This document shows positions 21,171-32,340 of a DNA stretch of 64,000 nucleotides, in pieces. Under the pieces are notes generated by a model. It saw only the letters and a program-made list of their open reading frames with translations, had not been told where the DNA came from and did not search any database. The stretch is taken from positions 1,549,622,749-1,549,686,748 of the forward strand of contig NC_090446.1 in assembly GCF_031143425.1 (NCBI RefSeq), read 5' to 3'. A program made the translations under genes and the position numbers. The DNA comes from Pleurodeles waltl (Eukaryota; Chordata; Amphibia; Caudata; Salamandridae). Position 1 is the first letter of the stretch. Each line of letters begins with the position of its first letter.

Positions 21171-22367
21171 ATGGCTTCTGGTGCTGCAGTAACTCGTTCT
21201 AGAACGAAACCGGACGACAACATATGGGCTGCTGTGAAAGCCACAGCTGAAGGCACGCCCTTACCAAAAGCATTTCCTGCTAAATATTCTTACCAAATGG
21301 GAGGCTTCTTAGATGCAGAAGTAAAAATACCAGGCGTGTTTGTTCAAGTAATTCCCAATAAAGACCTAAGACCGGAGTTGAATAAACCAGCGCCTGAGGG
21401 AGTTGCCTCTGCCCATGCTGGTGAGGCAGCTACAACATCTTTATTGCAAGCTCATTATTGGTGGCCAGGTCTATATAAACAGACCAAGCAGTATGTCCTT
21501 TGTTGAGATATCTGCCAGCAAATTAAAGGGTCCACCGTCAAACGCCAACCGCAGACACCTCTCCTAATTTCAAACAAACTGTTACAATGTGTGTACTTGG
21601 ACCATTGTGTCCCCTAACTCCTGACAGTGCACACAAATACATCTTAGTCGCTGTTGACTCCTGTTCCAGATTTCTATGGGTGTAGCCACATCGCTTGGCT
21701 GACGCTCGGACTTTTACTAAAGCTTTGCAAGTCTTTATCGGCACATATGCAGTTGCAGCTTTCCACTCGAACCAGGGCCCTGCTCTCGCCTCAAAGGCAT
21801 CCAGGGACGCCATGGCTTCATTAGGGGTCCAACTCCATTACTCTTCTCCATTTTATCCAGAGGGAAATAGTCTTGTGGCGCAACAAAACCTAGATTTAAA
21901 GCAACCCTTAACAGCCAGAGTATTAGGTACGGGCCATAGTTGGTTTAATCACCTGTATGGAGTCCAGAGAGCACTTAATAATCTGCCTAGAAGGTCCCTG
22001 GGAGGGGCGTACTTCATACGAGTGCCTGTTTGGAACTCAAATGTATGTTCCAGATCTTGATGGTCCTGGAATGGAGGTGGCAGAAACACCTTTTGACATA
22101 ACTGAACGTGTCACTGTCTTGCAGGAATTACAACAGTTTCATGACGACAATGCTTCTGTCAGTGCTGCCTCCATAAGAGTTAAGGATGTGCCAATAACAT
22201 CTACCGGCTGGATTCCAAAGGTTGGGGATCTAGAAAGTGAAAAAGTTTCTGTGAAAAAGGAGTTAGTTCTTTCCTATTGTGCACTGGTTCCAGTCCTGGG
22301 AATACACGGTACCAGAACTGTTATTCTACCGCCACTGCCTGGTTCTAAAGAAAACTGCTTTGTCTAA
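21171..22367 (+). pseudogene. pol: ERV-C integrase, catalytically altered
   Basis: The frame 21,171-21,506 holds the N-terminal zinc region ending HYWWPGLYKQTKQYVLC. The core spans 21,540-21,840 after a stop. The first acidic position (VYLDHC) is present. The second motif reads FHSNQGPA, with asparagine where the core normally has aspartate, and the third region reads VAQQN, without the usual glutamate. The C-terminal part lies in 21,957-22,367 in another frame. Three registers and two lost acidic residues mean it is inactive. Confidence 0.75.
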
Positions 22368-22825
22368 ATCGAAAATGTCAAGTTAAACCATGTGGCCGAT
22401 CCTGCACAGCAGACCAAGAGGAACAACCAGGAGTACCCTAATCCCTCTCACTACTGCTCAAGATGTCCCTCTACAAGTTTTAGGCAACAATGCTGACACC
22501 TCTCCGAGCTCGGGGAGGGTGGAAAATGATCTTGCATAGGTTCCACTAACGTCAATTGTAACAAGTAACATGGAAATTGTTGATGATTTGACTCGACTTC
22601 TACACAAACGGATGATGTCATTTACAGTGAACCACCGTGGAAGACCCCTACCAGTTCTCCTCCTTCAAATACGGCTCCAGTTTTTGCACGAACTGCTTCT
22701 GGATATTTTGCAAACATCAATGACACCTTTCCGGGCTCATTTGCCTCTTCTGCATCTGAACTGCCAAAAACATGTAAGCTGGTAAATTGGCTTAAGACAA
22801 ATTATTTATTTTCCCATGGACTAAT
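22368..22825 (+). other. ERV-C pol-env junction region
   Basis: About 460 bases follow integrase before the LINE insertion. The sequence has only short frames (one of 71 residues at 22,570). In foamy viruses env begins near the end of pol, so this may hold the env leader. I recognise no domain. Confidence 0.35.
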
Positions 22826-24181
22826 CCTGTTCCCAGCTAAGGTCATCGAGAAGATCGTCAACAGACAACTGACCCACTACCTCGAAGAGAACAACATCCT
22901 GGACCCATCCCAGTCAAGGTTTGGCAGCAACTACAGTACCGAAACTGCCCTCATCGCCATCAGGGCCCTGCTTGACAACGGTGAAACCACGGCCCTCATC
23001 CTCCTGGACCTCCCTGCTGCCTTCAACACCTTCTGCCACTGCCCCCTACTCGCACGCCTCCACAATGCAGGGATCCGGGACAAAGCTCTGGAATGGACCA
23101 CCTCCTTCCTCTTCGGCAGAACCCAGAGCACCCGCCTCGCCCCATTCTGATCCGAAGCCTTGAAGATCATCAGCGGTGTACCCCAACGATTGTCCCTCAG
23201 CCCGACACTATTCAACGTCTACATGGTCCCGCTCGCCCACATCGCCCGGCTGCACGACCTCAACATCATCTCCTATGCCGACGACACCCAACTGATCCTC
23301 TCCCTCACCAAGGACCCCCTCACTGCCAAATCCATCCTCCATGAAGGAATGAAGACCGTTGCCGAATGGATGAAGAACAGCAGACTGAAGCTGAACTCAG
23401 ATAAGACGGAGGTCCTCATCCTTGGTGCCAACCCCTCAGCCTGGGATGACTCCTGGTGGCAGACCGCACTGGGAGCAGCCCCGACACCCACCGACCACGC
23501 ACGCAACCTGAGCGCCATCCTCGACTCAACACTCTCCATGACCAAGCAAGTCAACGCTGTCTCCTCCTTCTGCTTCAACACCCTCCGCATGCTCCGCAAG
23601 ATCTACAGGTGGATCCCCACAGAAACAAGAACAGTCACCCAGGCCCTTGTCAGTAGCAGACTTGACTACGGAAACGCCCTCTACGCAGGAGCCCCGGCCA
23701 AACTCCTCAAACGACTGCAACGTATACAAAACACCTCTACAAGCCTGATTCTTGACGTACCCCGGCACAGCCACATCGCTCCCCACCTGAGAGACTTACA
23801 CTGGCTCCTGTCAACAAAAGGATAACCTTCAAGCTCCTCACCCACGCACTCAAGGCACTCCACAACACCGTTCCAGCCTACCTCAACAGACGACTCACCT
23901 TCTAAACCCCAAAACGGCGGCTCCGCTCAGCCGACCTCGTCCTCGTCACCGTCCCTCGCATCCGAAGAGTGACCACCGGTGGCAGATCCTTCTCCCACCT
24001 CGCCGCCAAGACCTGGAATACCCTCCCCTTGTTCCTACAACAGACCCAAGACCTGCTGACCTTCAGGGGGCTACTCAAGACCTGGCTGTTCGAGCAGTAG
24101 CAGCAACCCCCCTCCCCTCAGCACCTTGAGACCCTCACAGGTGAGTAGCGCGCTTTACAAGTATACTGATTGATTGATTGA
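22826..24181 (+). mobile_element. LINE-A: 5'-truncated L2/CR1-like retrotransposon
   Basis: It begins inside RT (FPAKVIEKIVN..) and runs through YADDTQLILSL to the 3' end, closing with a (TGAT)n tail near 24,165-24,181. The frame 23,160-23,825 codes the palm and C-terminal domain; earlier frames (22,921-23,163) are shifted. It matches LINE-B strongly, for example PSAWDDSWW and TRLDYGN-like segments. It interrupts ERV-C between pol and env. A target duplication is not obvious. Confidence 0.88.
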
Positions 24182-26650
24182 GTCTTTCCTTGACTATATT
24201 AACTTTCCTCCTTTGAATTGGCTTTGTTATTACTTTCTCTCTACTGATACAGGGTCATTGCCTTCCTGAACGATCAACAGTTGAACTGGTAGATGAGGTC
24301 CTAAAACCCCTTTTATCTTCTCACAAGGTCCGCAGAGACTTTTTCTTTCATGAACATTTCCGCTATACCAATTCCTGATGGGATTGTTTGGAATAAAGTC
24401 ACATTTGATGTATACGGCCAGACGGAGGTCATTCAAATACCATATGAGTTTAACCTTTCTATGAATGATGTACTAATACCCTGAGTTGTTTCTGATGACT
24501 GGGATATGAAAACAGTTGATTCTGTGATGACTGAGTTGCAGTATTTTACTGTATTTGAAAGTGAGGATGAGTATCAATCTAAAGAGAATCATGGTGTCAT
24601 GTTTTGCTATAATTATTATGGGCACCATTTCATCCACAGAGCAAGTACCCCAAAGACTTTTTTTAATCACACACAATGGGAACATTGTCCAACTCCACTA
24701 CAAGGGAGTTCTTAAACATATTCTGAAAAATGTGCATATTTTTTGGGCACAATGTTAAAAATGCTGAGGCATACTATTTCTAATTGCCATTTATGGAAAA
24801 TGTGCAAATATTATTGACAGATACAAAATTCATTTATTCGGATTCCTCTGTTTCCCGGTTGCCTACAGAAGGCTATGAATATTGGCTGAAGTACATTGAC
24901 TTAGAAAGTGTTTGGGGAACGAAAATTGGCAAATAAGGGGAAAGGAATCTTTGTTTAGAGCATGCCTGAAACCTGTTCAAATGATATTTTTAAATGAAAC
25001 TGTGCAACAGACAAGTTGTTTAGGCTTAGCAAAAATTAAGGATTTGAATGCACCTAGTATTCCTGCCCCTGCAAAAGTTTACAAATGGCAAAAGTATATA
25101 AATGCAACTGAAGATCAGCTCGATGAATGGGTCCAAAATGACACGTTTAATGCTTCACTTTCATATCCTGGTGGGTGGTTATTGTGGACAATAGATATCA
25201 ATGGGTGTCATAAACGTTTTGTAAACTCCATGGGGGGTTTTAGAACAAGTAAGTCTGACCCTCGCTATGTGTCATCTGAACATGTGGGTATAGTAACAAC
25301 ATACAGTGTAGGGAAACTATGCCAGCAATCGTTGAAGGGTTCCTCACTAGATCCTGTTAGAGAACACCTCAGTCTCCTGTCTAATAACATTGACTTACAA
25401 GATTTCCTGTTAGGCCCCAGAAAACAACGCAGAAAGTGCTTCATATATGCAGTTTATAATGAAATTTTGAAGTTTTCTCAACAAGAGGCTGCTGCCCGGT
25501 TAAGGCAAATAGATCAGCAAAACTTACAGAAGGCATTAGCTGTTGTAGAAAATGGGATTATTACCCTGTCTGACAAGATATACACCTTAAACAATATAAT
25601 TTCCTCTGCAATAGACATAGTACAGAGCGACATGTACTCTTTACACCATGGACAGAGTCGGCTAAGGTCCATTATGCAACTAGCTTGGACACTGCAAACA
25701 CTGAAGGTAGGTCACGTTCCCTGGCAATATGTTAGCACAAGGGACATATTTTCCACATTTAATTAAACATGACAACAACAACTAATGGCTCAGAAAGAAG
25801 CGACTTATGTCACGCTTAATGTTGAAAAATTAGAAAAGTTGCCTTTTACTGTCGCTGAAATACCATCTGCTGAGTGGTTAATACACGGGGTCATCAATCT
25901 GCCTATTTCAACACTCCAATTCACATCCTGCTTAAAGCACACTCCAGTGGGCAGATATGAAAGGCTAGGAGATAGTTACATCCATGCGGTGTGGGAGCTA
26001 CCCTTCTCGTACAAATGTCTCAGTGGCATGAAAGAGGTCTTTGTTAGCAGTAGTGAATGAGACTTCTGTCAGCCATTCGATGGTTTGTAAACAGCTGTCC
26101 TTGCACGGGCGTGTAATGCTTGAAGGGAGTCCCAGCCCCCTTGATTAGACCTGCGTTCCAGGTGCCCTCGAATGGCTGCTATGTCATCCTCAATAATGAG
26201 AGCTGTTGTGGGATGCAAGCCAGAAAAGCTTATGTCGTTTTGGTCCCTAAGATTGTTATATGCTACAGGAACGTACTTTTTCCTCCTACACAACAGAGGG
26301 AAGTAGCTGAGATTTAGCCCCAAATAGCTACTTCAAATGTGAATTTTGACAAGTTGAGCAGACTCAAGGCTTTATTGTTTCAAAAACATGTGGCGCTGAC
26401 ATCTGCACACGAGACCTATGCACTTCTGGTAGCGAGGTCATCAGCAGAGATACAGTCCCTTTTAAGTACTAACTTTCCTAGACACTTTGGTGAGCTTGTG
26501 GGACAGATATTTATTGAGTCCAGTACTACTGGAATCGCTAATTTCTTTAAGGTTGTTGGTTTCGTTCATACCTTCTCCTTTATATTTAATTGGAGTGTGA
26601 CTGGTCTCTGTCATTCAGACCGGTTTTGCAGTGTGTGCAGCCCGTGTTGA
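24182..26650 (+). pseudogene. env: ERV-C envelope, broken
   Basis: The best frame (24,912-25,766) has N-glycosylation sequons NET, NAT, NDT and NAS, and a furin-type site RKQRR followed by K at residues 170-175 (nt 25,419). It then has a long helical part (LQKALAVVENGIITLSDKIY), as in a transmembrane subunit. The next frame (25,785-26,060) continues the ectodomain. A decayed gap follows to about 26,330. The last frame (26,339-26,650) has a pre-membrane helix and hydrophobic stretch (FFKVVGFVHTFSFIF). The upstream surface-subunit portion at 24,182-24,911 is in fragments. Identity as env rests on position and these features; I see no diagnostic fold match. Confidence 0.65.
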
Positions 26651-27040
26651 ATGTGCACTTAAAGTTTATTTTTCTACACAGTGCTTGCTTTCATTGAACG
26701 CTGATCTGTTGATGTTCTCTCTGAGGGTTCATTACCATACATGCGTGTTGAGGGTGTGTTTGCTCCGAGAAGCTGCTTATGAGTTGCCCCTTGTGGATTA
26801 TGCAGCTCTAAACTCACTACTGGGCACACCACAGAATGCTGCTGCCTTAGCTGGAGCTCAGGCTTTGAACACAAATGCTCCTTGGAGGATTTCCTGTCTT
26901 CAATTATCCCGGATACAATTGGCGACTTTAAAAATGACTCTGACTTTTGAAATTCGTCTTTTTGGTGCCACAATTAACATTTTAAATTGTCCTTTTACTA
27001 CGTGCTCATGTGTCTTTTAACTTATCATTATTGACATTCC
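26651..27040 (+). other. ERV-C region between env and the LINE
   Basis: A 129-residue frame (26,631-27,020) lies here, with no domain I recognise. In foamy viruses accessory genes sit between env and the 3' LTR. Only about 390 bases here plus about 70 before the 3' LTR remain, too little for a full bel-type region. It may be decayed. Confidence 0.35.
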
Positions 27041-27134
27041 CGTATATCAAATCAAATCAAATCAAATCATTAACATTTATAAAACGCGCTACTCACCCAT
27101 GCAGGTCTCAAGGCGCTAGGGGAAAAAGGGGGGG

Positions 27135-30100
27135 TTATCGCTGCTCGAACAGCCAGGTCTTTAGGAGTCTCCGGAAAGCGGAGTGGTCCTGGGTGGTCCT
27201 GAGGCTGGTGGGGAGGGAGTTCCAGGTCTTGGCCGCCAGGAAGGAGAAAGATCTCCCACCCGCCGTGGAGCGGCGGATGCGAGGGACAGCAGCGAGTGCG
27301 AGGCCAGAGGAGCGGAGGAGGCGGGTGGGGACGTAGAAGCTCAGGCGTCTGTTGAGGTATTCCGGTCCCTTGTCGTGGAGGGCTTTGTGTGCATGGGTGA
27401 GAAGTCGGAAGGTGATCCTTTTGCTGACTGGGAGCCAATGCAGGTGTCTCAGGTGTGCGGAGATGTGGCTGCTGCGGGGTATGTCGAGGATGAGGCGGGC
27501 CGAGGCGTTTTGAATGCGTTGCAGGCGATTTTGGAGTTTGGCTGTGGTCCCGGCATAGAGGGTGTTGCCGTAGTCCAGGCGGCTCGTGACGAGGGCGTGG
27601 GTCACGGTTTTTCTGGTGTCGGCGGGGATCCAGCGGAAGATCTTGCGGAGCATGCGGAGGGTGAGGAAGCAGGCGGAGGACACGGCGTTGACTTGCTTGG
27701 TCATGGTGAGAAGAGGGTCCAAGATGAAGCCGAGGTTGCGGGCGTGGTCTGTGGGGGTCGGTGCGAAGCCGAGGGCCGTGGGCCACCAGGAGTCGTCCCA
27801 GGCGGACGGGGTGTTGCCGAGGATGAGGACTTCCGTTTTTTCAGAGTTCAGCTTTAGGCGGCTGAGCCTCATCCAATCTGCGACGTCCTTCATACCCTCT
27901 TGTAGGTTGGTCTAGGCGCTGGCAGGATCCTTGGTGAGGGAGAGTATAAGTTGGGTGTCGTCGGCGTAGGAGGTGATGATGATGTCGTGCTTGCGTACGA
28001 TGTTGGCGAGGGGGCTCATGTAGACATTGAAGAGTGTCGGGCTGAGTGATGAGCCTTGGGGTACGCCGCAGATGATCTCGGTGGGTTCTGAGCGAAACGG
28101 AGGGAGGTAAACTCTTTGGGAACGGTTTGCGAGGAAGGAGGTGATCCAGTCCAGGGCCTGGCCTTGGATCCCGGTGGAGCGGAGGCGGGTGATTAGGGTG
28201 CGGTGACAGACGGTGTCAAAGGCAGCCGAGAGGTCGAGCAGAATGAGGGCGACTGTTTCACCGTTGTCCATCAGGGTTCTGATGTCGTCAGTGACTGAGA
28301 TGAGGGCGGTTTCAGTGCTGTGGTTGGTTCGGAATCCGGTTTGTGAGGGGTCAAGCAGGTTGTTGTCTTCCAGGAAGGTGGTCAGCTGTTTGTTGACGGT
28401 CTTCTCTATTACTTTGGCTGGGAAAGGCAGAAGAGAGATGGGGTGGAAGTTTTTCAGGTCGCTCGGGTCAGCCGTAGGTTTCTTTAGTAGGGCGTTGACT
28501 TCGGCGTGTTTCCAGCATTCGGGGAAGGTAGCAGAAGAAAAAGAAGAGTTGATGACGGTCTGGAAGTGTGGGGCGATGATGTCGTCGGCTTTTTTAAAGA
28601 TGAAGTGCGGGCAGGGGTCCGAAGGGGCGCCGGAGTGGATAGAGTTCATGATGGATTTGGTTTCTTCCGTGTTGATGTGGGTCCAGTTGTTGAGGGTGAT
28701 GGCCGTGGATGCCGGTTCGGTGGTGTTTGGTTGGGTCTGGTGTCCGAAGCTGTTGAGGAGGTCGCTAATCTTGCGATGGAAGAAAGTGGCAAGGGATTCG
28801 CACAAATCCTGTGAGGGCGTGACGGCGTTGGCGTTGGCGCTGGGGTTGGAGAACTCCTTGACGATGCTGAAGAGTTCTCTGCTGTTGTGTCTGTTTTTGT
28901 CCAGTCTGTCGGTGAAAAAGTTCCTTTTGGCAGCGCGGATCAGGTGGTAGTGTTCGCGGGTAGCGTTCTTGAGGGCGGTCATGTTGACAGCGGTGTGGTC
29001 CTTGCGCCAGGCTTTCTCAAGGGCGCAACAAGTTTTCTTTGATTCTTTGAGGGTGTCAGAGAACCAGAGAGGTTTTTTGGTGTTGGTCTGTCGATGCGTG
29101 CGTTTGAGGGGAGCAAGGATGTCTGCGCAGTTGGAGATCCAGTTTGTGAGGTTGAGGGCTGCGTCGTTGGGGTCGGTGGTGAGGGTGGGTTGGTTGGCGG
29201 CGAGTGCGGAGAAGAGTTGCTCTTCGGGGATCTTGTTCCACTGTCGACGAGGGATGGGTTGGGTGCGGAGGTGGCGGGTCTCGCGTCGGAATGTGAAGTG
29301 GACGCAGCTGTGGTCGGTCCAGTGTAGGGCGGAGGCGTGGCTGAAGAAGACGTGTTTGCTGGCGGAGAAGATGGGGTCGAGCGTGTGTCTGGCGATGTGG
29401 GTGGCGGTGTTCACCAGTTGTTTGAGGCCGAGGTTGGCGAGGTTGTCGAGCAGGGTGGTGGTGTTGGGGTCGTTGTTTTGTTCCAGATGGAAGTTGAGGT
29501 CGCCTAGGAGGATGTAGTCCGGAGAGGCGAGGGCGTGCGGGGAGATGAAGTCGGCGATGGCGTCGCTGAAAGGGGCGCGTGGCCCGGGAGGACGGTAGAC
29601 GAGGGATCCTCTAAGGGTGGTCCTCGGGTCGGTGCGAGTCTGAAAATGCAGGTGTTCCGCGGCGAGAGGGGTGTCCTCGGTGGAGGTGGTGACGCTGATG
29701 GAGTCTTTGAAGACGATGGCGATACCTCCTCCTGCTTGGTTGGTGCGGTCTTTCCTGGAGATCTTGTAGCCTTCGGGGATGGCGGTGGCGATGTCTGGAG
29801 CAGAGGAGGCGTTCATCCAAGTCTCTGTGATGAAGGCGACGTCTGGTGCTATGGAGTCCAGGAGGTCCCAGAGTTCAACGGCGTGTTTGTGGACGGAGCG
29901 AGCGTTGACTAGGATGCACTTGAGGTGGTTGATGGCGCGTGGGCTTGTGGTCGTGGTTGTTGCGTGGTGGAAGATGCGTTTGCAGGAGTTGCAGGCGAAG
30001 GGTCCATGGGTGCGTTTGGGGTGAGCTTGGAAGCAGGTGTTGGAGCGCCCTGGGTTAAGGGCGTGGAGGGTGGTGGGGTCGTAGCGGATCAGCGGGGCTT

Positions 30101-30209
30101 GGGAGAGCTGGGGACCAGGGGTCATGGTGCTGGGCGCGGGACAGGCGCGGACGGGCGCAGACAGGCTTGCCTCCGGCGCGCCACCGCGCGCTCGCGCAGC
30201 GGCCGCCAT
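27135..30209 (-). pseudogene. LINE-B ORF: endonuclease and reverse transcriptase, one stop
   Basis: One reading frame spans 1025 codons and is broken only by a TAG at 27,912-27,914. N-terminal residues ~1-90 include a CNSCKRIFHH segment. The AP endonuclease lies at ~95-330 (LVNARSVHKH, ITETWMN, GGGIAIVF, LLGDLNFHLE, HWTDHS). RT lies at ~470-765 (ISLLPFPAKVIEK, DPSQTGFRTNHSTETAL, LLDLSAAFDTV, CGVPQGSSLSPTLFNVYM, SYADDTQL). The C-terminal domain with WDDSWW and LDYGN follows the stop. The paralogue LINE-A has a lysine codon (AAA) at the stop position, so one or two substitutions explain the TAG. Family: L2/CR1 superfamily by RT motifs and 3' tail. Confidence 0.87.
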
Positions 30210-31282
30210 ATGAGGTAGGGGGGGGGGAGGGGTAAGCTGGGGTCGAATGGGAGCTGGGGGGCGGGGGCGTGCAGGAGGTCGCGGCGGGAAAGCGCGAGGG
30301 AGGGGGGGACAGGTAGAGTGAGAAGAGCTGGGGGAGGGGGGTTTAAGGGTGGAGGGGGGTGAGTGTTAGGAGGTTTAGGAGATTAGGGAGAAAGATAGGA
30401 ATAGGGTTGTGAAGATAGGGGAGGGGGGGTTGTAGAGGTGGGTGAGGGTGAGAGGTAGAGTGAGAGGATAGGAAGATAGGTAATAGAGGGGGTGGTGGGG
30501 GGGGGGGAGAGATAGAGAAATAGATAGAGAAAATAGATAGATAGGGAGATCGATAGATAGGGAAATAGATATAGAGATAGGAAGATAGGAGGAGGTGGAG
30601 AGTGAGGGAGTTAGATAGTGGGATAGAGAGATAGAGAGATAGGTAGATAGGAGGAGTGAGGGAGGTAGATAGTGAACGGGTTAGATAGGGGAGATAGAGA
30701 GGGGGATGCGAGTGAGGGAGAGGGATGAGGCAGGAGCAGGAGGGCAGGCGCGGGGAGAAGAGGACGGAGGAGGCAGAAGAGCCGAAGGCAGAAGATAGAA
30801 GACAGAAGACAGAAGACCAGAAGACCGGAAGAACAGAAGAACAGAAGAACAGAAGAACAGAAGACCAGAAGACCGGAAGACCGGAAGGAGAGAAGAAATT
30901 AAGACCGGAAGAACAGAAGAACACAGAAGAACACAGAAGAACACGGAAGAACACAGAAGAACACAGAAGAACACAGAAGAACACAGAAGAACACAGAAGA
31001 AGATACGGAAAACGAAGAACAGAGGGCAGAAGACCACAGAAGAAGATGAGGAAGAAGAGAAGAAGAGTGAAGACGGGGAAAAGAAGAGTACAGAAGAAGA
31101 TTACAGACGAGGAGCGAGGAGGAAGAACAGAAGAACAGAGAAGAAGAAAAGAAGAAAAGAAGCAGGAGCAGGAGAGAGGGTGAGTAGCGCGGGGCAGAGC
31201 AAGGGGCTGGGAGGTGGGGGGGTACTTACTGTGAGGTGGGTCTCAGGAACTCAGGAACTCAGGAACCTGGAGGGGCTGCAGC
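30210..31282 (-). repeat. LINE-B 5' region: purine/pyrimidine-rich simple repeats
   Basis: The plus strand is almost pure purine. 30,450-30,670 is a GATAG-type repeat; 30,770-30,895 has GAAGACCAGAA variants; 30,910-31,005 is a clean 10-bp repeat (ACACAGAAGA, about nine copies). A triple ACTCAGGA repeat lies near 31,245-31,270. The ORFs listed through it are low complexity. It probably serves as the LINE 5' UTR, judging by its position ahead of the ORF. Confidence 0.6.
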
Positions 31283-31353
31283 GGTATATATGCCTTAGGT
31301 TGAATTTTAGTAGCTTTATACAAAATTAGGCTTTGAACCACCTTTGAACCGGC

Positions 31354-31363
31354 AAGGGGAGGG
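31354..31363 (+). promoter_or_regulatory. ERV-C polypurine tract
   Basis: AAGGGGAGGG lies three bases (TAT) before the 3' LTR start TGTGTAGCC at 31,367. Its position and composition fit the plus-strand primer of a retrovirus, and it fixes the LTR 5' boundary. Confidence 0.82.
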
Positions 31364-31366
31364 TAT

Positions 31367-32340
31367 TGTGTAGCCATTTTAACTATAGTTTTAGACATGT
31401 TATTTTCTAAAACTAGGCCTGCACATGTGCACTGTAACCTAGATATGTTTTATTCTAGCTTTGTTATATTTTTTTAACTATAGCCACATTTGCGCTCTTG
31501 TTTTATTTTCTCTATCTAGCTGTTCTTCGCCTAGGTCAGTACTGCGTTCTTAAACAAGACATTTCTTTCACTCTATGCTTTTCTTAAGGCTGCAGTAAGA
31601 TAGGTTGCCGGCAAAAGTGATACGCTTTGTCTCCACTGTTCACAGAAACATACACACTCTTACGTGGGGATCCTTTCTTGGAACATCAGCTGTTTTATTA
31701 TAAAAACAGTACTTTGACCCATGTACATTAGAGGGAGATTCCAGCCAGATGACCACGAATGTATGCTGATTGCTGATTGCTGAGTGCTTCGCTGCAGCTG
31801 CTTATGTAGACTACAGGCCTCTTGCTCAGGTATGAGTGATGATGTCTTCCCAGGGGAACCTGAAGGGCAGATTTAGAGCTTAACATGCTGTGCTCTAACA
31901 TAGCCTAGGTAGAAATTATCCTTCACAATCTTAGTGACACAATAGCAGCGTTATTTTTGTGTTTTACTCTCCTTGTCACAATTTTAATCCTGTCATGCTT
32001 CATCATCCTAGTTATTGCAAAGAATGCCTTATTATCTAAGATGCAGGTACTTCAATAAAACCTTAATGAACCTGACTCTGCCTCTGATTGTCCTTGCATA
32101 CATGAGACTAATATAACTGAGAGAAACGTATGAGATCTGAGCGACCACGATTCCCCTGAGGAGTCATTTATGTCATGCGCCTGGTTGCCCAATCATCCCT
32201 ATTCTTGGGTGGAGATGAGGCACTGCTAGTTAGCCAGAACAAACCCGGATTAGGCTGACAGGTATCACCTGGAGCAGGTTCAGACTTAGTCCCCTGCAGT
32301 CCAGACAGTTCTGCTGCCCGAATTCAGTAGTTGCATTTGG
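31367..32340 (+). mobile_element. ERV-C 3' LTR, truncated at its 3' end
   Basis: It starts TGTGTAGCCATTTTAAC, matching the ERV-B LTR. A TATAAAA box lies at 31,699-31,705 and an AATAAA signal near 32,055. It matches the family through GCACTGCTAGTTAGCC and GAATTCAGTAGT, then ends near 32,340, lacking about 30 bp of the LTR end. A Gypsy LTR fragment follows directly. Confidence 0.85.

Larger units (their letters stand above)
27041..31282 (-). mobile_element. LINE-B: near-full-length L2/CR1-like LINE
   Basis: It runs in minus orientation from about 31,282 (5' end) to about 27,041 (3' end). The 3' end has an ATTTG/ATTTGATTTG tail seen on the plus strand as ATCAAATCAAATCAAATC at 27,048-27,066. A possible GTATAT duplication is seen before (27,036-27,041) and after (31,283-31,288) the element. 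It is inserted in ERV-C between env and the 3' LTR. It includes the ORF at 27,135-30,209 and a pyrimidine-rich 5' region. Confidence 0.82.
17865..32340 (+). mobile_element. ERV-C: second foamy-like endogenous retrovirus, plus strand
   Basis: The order is gag, protease, RT, RNase H, integrase, env, polypurine tract and 3' LTR. Two LINE insertions (about 22,826-24,181 and 27,041-31,282) split it. The 5' LTR and the start of gag are missing because ERV-B inserted at 17,864. Most genes align with ERV-B in inverted orientation. All frames are broken and several catalytic residues are changed. It is the only foamy-like copy in the window with an env and a 3' end. Confidence 0.85.

Noticed and set aside
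28213..29912. Plus-strand ORFs of 100-245 codons
   Set aside because: Antisense shadows of the GC-rich LINE-B coding frame.
30343..31183. ORFs of 118-213 codons on both strands
   Set aside because: Translation of purine/pyrimidine simple repeats in the LINE 5' region.
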